NCBI GenBank assembly: GCA_002700865.1
Contig: PAFB01000079.1
Coordinates: 1-10,325, forward strand
DNA length: 10,325 nucleotides
Direction: 5' to 3'
From: Rhodospirillaceae bacterium
GTDB taxonomy: Bacteria; Pseudomonadota; Alphaproteobacteria; UBA7985
Positions 1-6,050 of this stretch are shown in pieces. The position numbers and the translations under genes were made by a program. The first letter of the stretch is position 1. The number at the start of each line of letters is the position of its first letter. The notes beneath the pieces were generated by a model that saw only the letters and a program-made list of their open reading frames with translations, searched no databases and had not been told where the DNA came from.

Positions 1-1434
1 TGTGGCGTTGATCCCTGTCAGGTCATCCGCGACCTGCAGGCAGGCGGGGCCAAAATGACCGCTCACGTCATCGGCTTCGACCTCAACGCCCGCGACGCCA
101 ACCAGATCCGCTGTATCGCCGACCTCACCGGCGGCACCTACGTTGACGCCAATCGGGCAGACCAGTTGATCGACGGGTTCCGAAAAGCGGTGGAGAACAT
201 CGCCGTCAAGGATGACAGCGCCGAGCGGGCTTTGCGGGAGACGCTGGACCAGACACTCGACGCCCTGCGCGAGACATCTGATCAGCTCGCCAACGCGGAA
301 CGCCGCGCAGACGAAGCGCTGCAGAACCTCGCCGCCGCCAACGAAGAACTTTCGCGCCTCGCCGGTGCCCTTGCCGATCAGGAAGCGATCATCGAACAAC
401 TCGAAGCAGCCCTGAAAGACTGTGACGACGAAGTGGCGCGTTTGCAGGGCGAGATTGCCCGGCTTGAAGGTGAAGTCGCCGATCTCCAAGCCGAAAACGC
501 CAACCTCGCAGCGCTGCTCAAAGACGCCCAAGGGACAATCGCGGACCAGGAGCGCGCGCTTGAGCGGGCCGATGTGAATAACCAGCAGCTTGTCTCCTCG
601 CTCGCCGAGCAAGAGGCGATAATCGACGAGAAAGACGCTGAAATCGACGCCATCTCCGATGAGTTGAACGCAGCCAATACCGAGAATGCCCTGCTGAATG
701 ATGAAAACACCCGTCTGGAAACACTCCTGAACGAGGCTCTGCGGAATCGCCAGCTGACCGTCACCAGCCTTGACTTCGGCGCCTTTGCCGGCACCACAGA
801 ACCGGTGGATATTGCTGCGCTGGTGGCTGAGCGGGATGCTTACCTCGCCGCGTTGCAGAGCCTGCGGCTCAACCTGAGTTACATCCTCGACCCACTCAGC
901 ACGGCACAGGCCATCGCCAACAACGTTCCCGAAGAAGGCAACCAGATCCCAGTTCCCGAAGAGCTCAACGAAGTGCTGGTGCTGCTGGCACCGGGCGTTG
1001 AAGGCGAGCTGCCTGACCTCGAATGGAGCATGACCGGTGTCGCCGGGCAAGCGCGGGGCTACCGCGATATCGGCACGGGCGCGCGTATTCCACTGCCGGA
1101 ATTCGGCGGCACGTTCGACATTGCGCTGGAACTGCCGGGCTATGAGGCAACCCTGAACGTGACCAGTGACCCGGAAAACCCGATCAGCCGCCGCACCGAC
1201 TTGAACATCGGTCGTCTGTCGCTGCACATGCCGGGCAGTCAGGCTGGCGTCTTCTTTGCCACCATCATGACGCTGGATGGCGAAGTCGTCGTCAAGCAGC
1301 CGATTGAGACCTCGGGTTCAATGTACATGCAACCGGGCCTCTACAAGGTGCGCGCGCAGACCGAGAATGGGGTCGATGAGTTCGAAGCCCAAGTCTACGC
1401 GGGTAAGGATACGTCCGTACCGCTGCATTTCTAA
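1..1434 (+). CDS. VWA-domain protein with long coiled coil and beta-rich C-terminus (5' end outside the window)
   Basis: The reading frame is open from base 1, so the first ATG at 55 is internal; 477 residues are visible. Residues 1-68 match the last part of a VWA domain: a DPC motif, then HVIGFDL, then a cysteine-containing CIADLTGGTY stretch and a closing amphipathic helix. About residues 76-250 form a long, acidic, Ala/Glu/Leu-rich coiled coil with heptad spacing and three copies of an A(D/E)QE motif. After a linker, roughly residues 340-477 are beta-rich and end with a GLYKVRAQ...VYAGKDTSVPL segment like the carbohydrate-binding or Ig-like repeats of surface proteins. VWA domains usually bind metal ions and protein partners. 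The upstream domain part, the metal-site MIDAS motif and any signal peptide are not visible. Location (periplasm or envelope) and function are inference only. It ends at a strong terminator and seems to be the last gene of its transcript. Confidence 0.8.
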   Translation, partial: CGVDPCQVIRDLQAGGAKMTAHVIGFDLNARDANQIRCIADLTGGTYVDANRADQLIDGFRKAVENIAVKDDSAERALRETLDQTLDALRETSDQLANAERRADEALQNLAAANEELSRLAGALADQEAIIEQLEAALKDCDDEVARLQGEIARLEGEVADLQAENANLAALLKDAQGTIADQERALERADVNNQQLVSSLAEQEAIIDEKDAEIDAISDELNAANTENALLNDENTRLETLLNEALRNRQLTVTSLDFGAFAGTTEPVDIAALVAERDAYLAALQSLRLNLSYILDPLSTAQAIANNVPEEGNQIPVPEELNEVLVLLAPGVEGELPDLEWSMTGVAGQARGYRDIGTGARIPLPEFGGTFDIALELPGYEATLNVTSDPENPISRRTDLNIGRLSLHMPGSQAGVFFATIMTLDGEVVVKQPIETSGSMYMQPGLYKVRAQTENGVDEFEAQVYAGKDTSVPLHF

Positions 1435-1444
1435 GGCGTCACGC

Positions 1445-1506
1445 CGGGCCTGACGGCCCGCCTAAACGGGGCCGGGAGGATCAAGCCGCATCCTCCCGGC
1501 CCTTTT
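1445..1506 (+). terminator. Strong rho-independent terminator of the VWA gene, preceded by a second small hairpin
   Basis: A perfect 13-bp GC-rich stem pairs 1469-1481 with 1490-1502 around an 8-base loop, followed directly by TTTT at 1503-1506. Just upstream a separate 6-bp hairpin pairs 1445-1450 with 1455-1460 around TGAC. The first is a classical intrinsic terminator placed 34 bases after the stop codon; the second may add to it or be chance. Confidence 0.9.
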
Positions 1507-1728
1507 GCTTGTGTAGAGCGCCGGTGTGGGTCGGTAGGGGATGTCACAAAGATTGATAAAATTCTCTGAAATGCCCTGAAATAAAGAACAAACAACTGTT
1601 TCAAACCCCTGCAACAGCGCAAACATTCTGATAAAAGCGCGCAACAGTGGGTCTGTATCAAGCTCTTCGTCACGTCGGAAAACCTCACACCCCGACACCA
1701 CCCAAGACGAAATGAAAGCTTAATCATC
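1507..1728 (+). promoter_or_regulatory. Leader/promoter region of the secreted tandem-domain gene
   Basis: This AT-richer spacer between a terminator and a gene on the same strand must hold the promoter of that gene, but I see no hexamer pair close to consensus; TTGATA near 1552 is the best -35 candidate and has only weak -10 partners (AT-rich TGAAAT/GAAATA). Possible operator elements are a short inverted repeat AAACA-AC-TGTTT at 1590-1601, a direct repeat of CTGAAAT around 1565-1581, and a repeated GCAACAG about 30 bases apart. The ribosome binding site before the ATG at 1729 is weak. An ATG at 1712 is followed by TAA after two more codons, so it is not a usable start. Confidence 0.35.
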
Positions 1729-2694
1729 ATGAAACTCTCTGCTTGCTTCTCCAAACTCGCTACAGCCTCTCTGATTGCTGCTGCTGGCCTCACCGCTGCT
1801 GCGACCGCGTCAGCAGACCTCTCCGACCTGCGCGGCACCTGGGTCAACATCGACAGCGAAACCCGCGGTCTGACCAAGGTCGTGATTGGCGGCGATGGTG
1901 CTGTTGTCTCAATGGCCGCCTGGGGCGCTTGTGTGCCCAATGATTGTGCCTGGGGCGAAGTCCCTGCCACCCCTCTGGCGAACAGCGTCAGCACCGATCC
2001 AAAAACCGCCGACCGGATTGTCGCGGTTTATGATCAGTCCCACAAAATGTCGATCCTCAACGCCTACCGTTCTGGCCGTCTGCTGGTCGTAGACAACGCC
2101 TCGGACTTCAAGGACAATCGGGCTGATACCTTTCACAGCTACACGTTCAAGCGCCTGCCAACACTGGTGAACCCCGGCTTGATCATTCCCCTGCTTGAAG
2201 CCCCCATTCTGGAAACGCCGGTGGTTAATGTTCCTGCGTTTGAGTTTCCGGTTTTCGAGATGCCTGCTGTCAGCGAAAGGCCAACGATCATCAACCCCTC
2301 TGTCCTGCCTGGCCGTCCAGTGCTGGACCTGAGCCTGCTGCTGCCCTCGACCAACCTCGACAAGCTGGAAGGCGTTTGGAAGAACGTAGACCCCAACACG
2401 CGGGGCATCACCAAGCTGAAAATCAACGTCGATGGTGCATCGGTGAAGGCCAAGGCCTGGGGCTCTTGCTCCCCTACAGATTGCGCCTGGGCTTGGACCA
2501 GCGCACAGCCACTGACCGCTTCCGTCAGCGATCCAGCCACCAGCGCGAACAGCATCCTCGCCGTGTGGGACAGCAGCATTGCCAAGCGGAGCGCCATCAT
2601 GACCCGCAACGGCAGCATGCTGACGGTACAAATCAGCACGGTTTACAAGGATAACCGCTCCGACCGCCTCAACACTTACGTCTTCAAGCAGTAA
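1729..2694 (+). CDS. Secreted protein with two copies of a WGxCxPxDCxW domain joined by a proline linker
   Basis: The 321-residue product starts with a Sec signal peptide: basic MKLSACFSK, a hydrophobic Ala/Leu stretch, and ASA-D as the likely cleavage site after residue 29. Two related domains follow, about residues 31-142 and 210-321. Each begins LxGxWxNxDxxTRGxTK, contains a W-G-x-C-x-P-x-D-C-x-W signature (Cys68/Cys73 and Cys247/Cys252), then PLxxSV, an AV(Y/W)D strand, and ends with (F/Y)KDNR...xxYxFK. The two cysteines of each copy could form a disulfide in the periplasm. Residues 143-209 are a Pro-rich linker with prolines exactly every five residues from 159 to 179. The domain resembles small secreted domains I associate with proteins of unknown function in alphaproteobacteria and other bacteria; I know no assigned activity. 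It is a single-gene unit, with its own leader and terminator. Confidence 0.85.
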   Translation: MKLSACFSKLATASLIAAAGLTAAATASADLSDLRGTWVNIDSETRGLTKVVIGGDGAVVSMAAWGACVPNDCAWGEVPATPLANSVSTDPKTADRIVAVYDQSHKMSILNAYRSGRLLVVDNASDFKDNRADTFHSYTFKRLPTLVNPGLIIPLLEAPILETPVVNVPAFEFPVFEMPAVSERPTIINPSVLPGRPVLDLSLLLPSTNLDKLEGVWKNVDPNTRGITKLKINVDGASVKAKAWGSCSPTDCAWAWTSAQPLTASVSDPATSANSILAVWDSSIAKRSAIMTRNGSMLTVQISTVYKDNRSDRLNTYVFKQ

Positions 2695-2735
2695 GGCTGG
2701 CCTGAAGCACCGTAGCAACCGGTCTGAAGACGACA

Positions 2736-2767
2736 AAAGGGACGCTGTTACCGGCGTCCCTTTTTTT
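2736..2767. terminator. Bidirectional terminator between the secreted-protein gene and glpX
   Basis: A 10-bp stem pairs 2736-2745 with 2754-2763 around an 8-base loop. On the + strand it runs into seven T (2761-2767); on the - strand the complementary A run at 2735-2738 gives TTTT after the same hairpin. It therefore can end transcription of both convergent genes, whose stop codons lie 41 bases (left) and 21 bases (right) away. Confidence 0.88.
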
Positions 2768-2787
2768 GTGCCATGTCCCGGCGTGCC

Positions 2788-3705
2788 TCAGAGCGTCAGA
2801 AACTGACGGCGTGGGGGCTGATCCGGGCTCAAGGTGAGAACATGCACGCGCCCTCCCTGCACCCCGTCGAGCACGTCCGCTGTCACGCCGGCAAGCACCA
2901 GATGGGCGGCTGGAGAGGCGAGATCGCTCAGGGTGTAGACCCGTTCTAAATCATGCAGGCCAAGATTGCGCGCTCGGGCGCGTTCAGCCTCGTCACGGAA
3001 CAGCAATCGCCCCAGCATCGAACCGCCCAGCGCTTTCAGGCCACTGGCGGCAAGAACCCCTTCAGGCGCGCCCCCGCTTCCCATATAGACATGGTAAGGC
3101 GGCAAACCGGTTGCGCTGTCGGTCAGCGCGGTTTGCAGCGCGCCCATTACGTCACCATCAGCAATCAAGCTCAACGCCGCCCCGACCGCGCGCGCCGCCT
3201 CCATCATTGGCCGGTGTCGAGGGCGGTCGAGCATCACCACGCGCAAGGGCCCCTCAACCTCCGCCGCCAATCGCGCCAACACGTCTTCTGCGGGTCGGTC
3301 GAGATCATCGGGGAGCAGCCTCAGCCCCGGCCCAGCGACAAGCTTCTGCATGTAAACATCGGGCGCGTGCAGCAGTTCTCCCCGTGGCGCAAACGCAGCC
3401 ACGCACAGGGCGCCGGGACGGTTTTCTGCGCATAGAGTTGTGCCTTCCAGCGGGTCTACAGCAATGTCCACAGCCTCCCCGCGCCCCTCCCCGACCTGCT
3501 CACCGATAAACAGCATGGGCGCTTCGTCACGCTCACCTTCGCCGATAACGATGCGGCCGATCATTGGCACCGTCGCGAAAGCCGCACGCATGGCCGCAAC
3601 CGCCGCCGCATCTGCGGCTCCTTTGTTGCGCTGGCCGATCCACGGCTGGCACGCCACCGCCGCGCGGGCGCAGGCTTGCTCAAAGGCGGTGGTTAGGGCA
3701 CTCAC
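2788..3705 (-). CDS. glpX: Class II fructose-1,6-bisphosphatase
   Basis: This enzyme removes the 1-phosphate of fructose-1,6-bisphosphate to give fructose-6-phosphate, the committed step of gluconeogenesis (and of Calvin-type cycles), in the cytoplasm with a divalent metal. The family signatures are present along the 305 residues: NKGAAD (Lys28, Asp32), IVIGEGERDEAPML with Glu56, DIAVDPLEGTT with Asp84, Glu87 and Thr89, YMQKL..GPG, IADGD (Asp183/Asp185) and GSGGAPEGV with Glu215. These correspond to the metal and substrate ligands known from E. coli GlpX. It is a little shorter than the usual 320-340 residues, mostly at the C-terminus. The start is GTG at 3705-3703, fixed by a 4-base GTGA overlap with the stop of fbaB, which indicates translational coupling; no strong Shine-Dalgarno is seen. 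Some homologues also use sedoheptulose-1,7-bisphosphate; that cannot be judged here. Confidence 0.93.
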   Translation of the reverse strand: MSALTTAFEQACARAAVACQPWIGQRNKGAADAAAVAAMRAAFATVPMIGRIVIGEGERDEAPMLFIGEQVGEGRGEAVDIAVDPLEGTTLCAENRPGALCVAAFAPRGELLHAPDVYMQKLVAGPGLRLLPDDLDRPAEDVLARLAAEVEGPLRVVMLDRPRHRPMMEAARAVGAALSLIADGDVMGALQTALTDSATGLPPYHVYMGSGGAPEGVLAASGLKALGGSMLGRLLFRDEAERARARNLGLHDLERVYTLSDLASPAAHLVLAGVTADVLDGVQGGRVHVLTLSPDQPPRRQFLTL

Positions 3706-4655
3706 GCGGCTTGTTCAACCCCCATGGTCGCTTGCTCCCGCGCTGCCTGCAGGCGGTAAATCTCGATCAACTGGTCGAGCAGAGCCAGCGCGTCCTGGCG
3801 CGGGCGCTGAAAGGCGTTACGGCCAATGATCGAGCCCGAACCACCCCCGCGGGCGATGGCCGCAATTTCTTCGGCCACAGCGCCTGTTCCCTTGGCTTCG
3901 CCGCCGGAGAAAATCACGATCCTCCGCCCATCAAAGGCCGATTGGATCACGTGAGCGATGCGGTCTTCCAAACGCGCCCAGTCGCGGCCTTCGTAGTGGG
4001 CTTTGGCCGCCGCCTGTTCGATGCGGGGCTTGGGCGGTTTGACCTTGATGATGTGAGCGCCCATTAGCGCGGCGATGTGGGCGGCATAGGCAATGACATC
4101 GAGACTGGTCTCACCCTCCTTGCTCAGCCCGCCACCGCGCGGATAGCTCCACACCACCACCGCCAGGCCAGCGTCGCGGGCGTCTTGGGTCAACTGGCGC
4201 AGCTTTTCCTGCATATCGAACTGTTGCTCTGATCCCGGGTACAGCGTGTAACCAACCCCAGCGCAGCCCAGACGAAGGGCGTCATCGACGCTGCCGGTCA
4301 GCGCCTGATCGGCGTTGAGCGCGTGACTGTTCGAGCTGTTCACCTTGAGGATTGTCGGAATCTGCCCGGCGAAGCACCCCGCCCCCGCCGACAACAGCCC
4401 AATCGGCGCGGCAAAGGCATTCAGGCCGGCGTCGATGGCGAGCTGCCAGTGGTACAGCGGGTCATAGCCCATCGGATTGGGCGCGAAAGAACGTGCCGGG
4501 CCGTGCTCAAAGCCCTGATCAACCGGCAGGATCACCATTTTCCCCGTCCCCCCCAAGCGGCCATGATTGAGCATCTGCACCAACTTGGCGCGGGTGCCGG
4601 GGTTTTCGGCGTCATAGTTGGCGAGAATGGCGGAAACAGCGGGGGTGAGGCTCAT
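3702..4655 (-). CDS. fbaB: Class I fructose-bisphosphate aldolase, FbaB/DhnA type
   Basis: The 317-residue product belongs to the archaeal-type class I aldolases, which join dihydroxyacetone phosphate and glyceraldehyde-3-phosphate (or split fructose-1,6-bisphosphate) through a lysine Schiff base without metal. Visible family features: KMVILPVDQGFEHGP near residues 39-53, LKVNSSNS near 103-110, a GVGYTLYPGSE stretch near 133-143, VWSYPRG near 168-174, the HIIKVKPP strand whose Lys204 is the expected Schiff-base lysine, and the phosphate-binding IFSGGEAKG and GGSGSIIGRNAFQRP segments near 248-285. ATG at 4655-4653 is preceded by AAGGA nine bases upstream. The stop overlaps the glpX start, so the two successive gluconeogenic enzymes are made together. 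A class I aldolase of this type is often linked to growth on gluconeogenic substrates in bacteria, which fits the neighbours. Confidence 0.92.
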   Translation of the reverse strand: MSLTPAVSAILANYDAENPGTRAKLVQMLNHGRLGGTGKMVILPVDQGFEHGPARSFAPNPMGYDPLYHWQLAIDAGLNAFAAPIGLLSAGAGCFAGQIPTILKVNSSNSHALNADQALTGSVDDALRLGCAGVGYTLYPGSEQQFDMQEKLRQLTQDARDAGLAVVVWSYPRGGGLSKEGETSLDVIAYAAHIAALMGAHIIKVKPPKPRIEQAAAKAHYEGRDWARLEDRIAHVIQSAFDGRRIVIFSGGEAKGTGAVAEEIAAIARGGGSGSIIGRNAFQRPRQDALALLDQLIEIYRLQAAREQATMGVEQAA

Positions 4656-4664
4656 GGTTCGAGG

Positions 4665-4669
4665 TCCTT
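4665..4669 (-). promoter_or_regulatory. Ribosome binding site of fbaB
   Basis: AAGGA on the - strand lies nine bases before the ATG of fbaB and supports that start codon. Confidence 0.75.
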
Positions 4670-4820
4670 GGTGCTGTTGATCGGTGTCGTGTCACTCAGA
4701 CCTAAGCGACCGCCCCAAGGCCGACCACCGCGCCAACCCGCCAGATTGACGCATAACCGCATCCCAGCGCCCATTCTGGAATCAAATTGCATGCGTCCGG
4801 AAAGCTTTTTGAACCAGCCG
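4670..4820 (-). promoter_or_regulatory. lldD-fbaB intergenic region, possible promoter/operator of fbaB-glpX
   Basis: The 165-base gap between lldD and fbaB is the largest inside the - strand gene group, so a separate promoter here is plausible. It holds a 7-bp inverted repeat, GACGCAT at 4748-4754 and ATGCGTC at 4791-4797, and between them a smaller ATTC-TG-GAAT repeat at 4773-4782. I see no clear -35/-10 pair and no intrinsic terminator after lldD, so read-through from lldD remains possible. Confidence 0.35.
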
Positions 4821-5987
4821 TTACATGTAATCGTTTGCTGTCAGCTCGCTCTTGGGGATCAGGTTGTCGAGATTGAACGCTTCGATGTTCCGCCGACCAC
4901 AGAGCGCCATCGTGACATCCATTTCCTTCTGGATGATTTCCAACGCTTTGGTCACGCCCTCCTGCCCCATGGCCCCCAGGCCATAGAGGAAAGCCCGGCC
5001 GATATAAGTCCCCTTGGCCCCCAGCGCCATCGCTTTGAGCACGTCCTGACCCGAGCGAATGCCGCCGTCCATATGGACCTCGACTTGATCGCCCACGGCT
5101 TGAACAATGCCCGGCAGCTTGGCGATAGAAGAGCGCGCGCCGTCGAGCTGACGGCCGCCATGGTTGGACACGACAATAGCATCCGCACCCGTCTTCACGG
5201 CCATTAGCGCGTCTTCTTCATCCATAATGCCCTTGATGATCAGCTTTCGGTCCCAGCGTTCTTTGATCCACGCAACATCGTCCCAGCTCAACCGCTGATC
5301 AAACTGCGAGGCGGTCCATTTCGCCAGTGAAGTCAGGCCGTCGACGGTATCCAAATGTCCGTCGATATTGCGAAACGTGCGGCGGTTTGTGCCCAGCATA
5401 CCCAGCGACCAGCGCGGCTTGGTTGCCATATCCATCATGTTCGCAAGGGTCAGCTTTGGCGGCGCAGACAGGCCGTTGATTACGTCCTTGTGCCGCTGTC
5501 CGAGGATCTGCAAGTCCATGGTCACCATCAGCGCCGAGCATCCGGCGACATGGGCGCGCTTGATCAGGCGCTCGATGTAGTCCCGGTCGCGCATGAAATA
5601 CAGCTGGAACCAGAACGGCTTGGTTGTGTGTGCGGCCACGTCCTCGATGGAGCAAATCGACATGGTCGACAGCGTAAACGGAACGCCGAAGGCTTCCGCG
5701 GCTTTGGCAGCGAGGATTTCGCCGTCTGCGTGCTGCATCCCCGTGAGCCCCGTCGGCGCGAGCGCAACCGGCATGGTGACGTCCTGACCCACCATTTTTG
5801 TTGCCAGACTGCGCCCTTGCATATTCACGGCGACGCGCTGGCGCAGACGGATTTTTTCGAAGTCTGACGTGTTCTCGCGATAGGTCTGCTCTGTCCACGA
5901 TCCGCTGTCAGCGTAATCGTAGAACATTTTCGGGACCCGCTGCTTGGCCAGCAGCCGTAAATCTTCAATGGTGGTAATGACCGGCAT
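4821..5987 (-). CDS. lldD: FMN-dependent alpha-hydroxy-acid dehydrogenase, probably L-lactate dehydrogenase
   Basis: The 388-residue product is a full-length member of the FMN TIM-barrel family (glycolate oxidase, LldD, mandelate dehydrogenase). The expected LldD reaction is L-lactate to pyruvate, with electrons passed to the respiratory quinone pool at the membrane. Key residues are visible: Tyr25 in FYDYADSGS, APTG (77-80) for FMN, STMS (107-110), Gln128 and Tyr130 in FQLY, Asp158 in VTMDLQ, Lys252 in IIKGI, His276 (catalytic base) and Arg279 in SNHGGRQLDG, Asp307 and Arg311 in HMDGGIRSG, and Gly330-Arg331 in YIGRA. The region around residues 180-215 is the variable loop that in membrane-bound members contacts the lipid. 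No signal peptide. The start at 5987 has only a weak purine-rich site. aacS ends 63 bases upstream on the same strand. The exact substrate (lactate, glycolate, other 2-hydroxy acids) is less sure than the family. Confidence 0.85.
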   Translation of the reverse strand: MPVITTIEDLRLLAKQRVPKMFYDYADSGSWTEQTYRENTSDFEKIRLRQRVAVNMQGRSLATKMVGQDVTMPVALAPTGLTGMQHADGEILAAKAAEAFGVPFTLSTMSICSIEDVAAHTTKPFWFQLYFMRDRDYIERLIKRAHVAGCSALMVTMDLQILGQRHKDVINGLSAPPKLTLANMMDMATKPRWSLGMLGTNRRTFRNIDGHLDTVDGLTSLAKWTASQFDQRLSWDDVAWIKERWDRKLIIKGIMDEEDALMAVKTGADAIVVSNHGGRQLDGARSSIAKLPGIVQAVGDQVEVHMDGGIRSGQDVLKAMALGAKGTYIGRAFLYGLGAMGQEGVTKALEIIQKEMDVTMALCGRRNIEAFNLDNLIPKSELTANDYM

Positions 5988-6033
5988 AGAACTGTCTTTG
6001 ATCAGTGGACTTTACCCGCGCACTGTAGCCCAA

Positions 6034-6048
6034 ACGCGCGCGCGTGTA
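6034..6048. repeat. Alternating purine-pyrimidine (CG)n/(TG)n tract
   Basis: Fifteen bases alternate strictly between purine and pyrimidine, mostly CG steps, in the 63-base gap just downstream of the aacS stop. Such tracts can adopt Z-DNA under negative supercoiling; whether it does anything here is unknown. The same gap shows no terminator hairpin with a T run. Confidence 0.5.
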
Positions 6049-6050
6049 AG

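Noticed and set aside
378..797. Ser/Arg-rich 139-codon open frame antisense to the coiled-coil gene
   Set aside because: The composition is what the opposite strand of a Glu/Ala/Leu-rich coiled coil gives; the + strand frame carries the VWA and coil features.
1462..1701. A 79-codon open frame on the - strand lying wholly in the spacer before the secreted-protein gene
   Set aside because: It starts with GTG without a clear ribosome binding site, runs through the arms of the + strand terminator, and its product shows no recognisable motif.
1909..2736. 275-codon open frame antisense to the secreted protein
   Set aside because: It overlaps a clear signal-peptide gene with two internally similar domains; the antisense product shows no motif and continues into the terminator region.
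4323..5207. 294-codon + strand frame across the fbaB-lldD junction
   Set aside because: It is antisense to two well-recognised enzymes and to their spacer; His/Arg/Pro-rich composition is typical of a shadow frame in GC-rich DNA.
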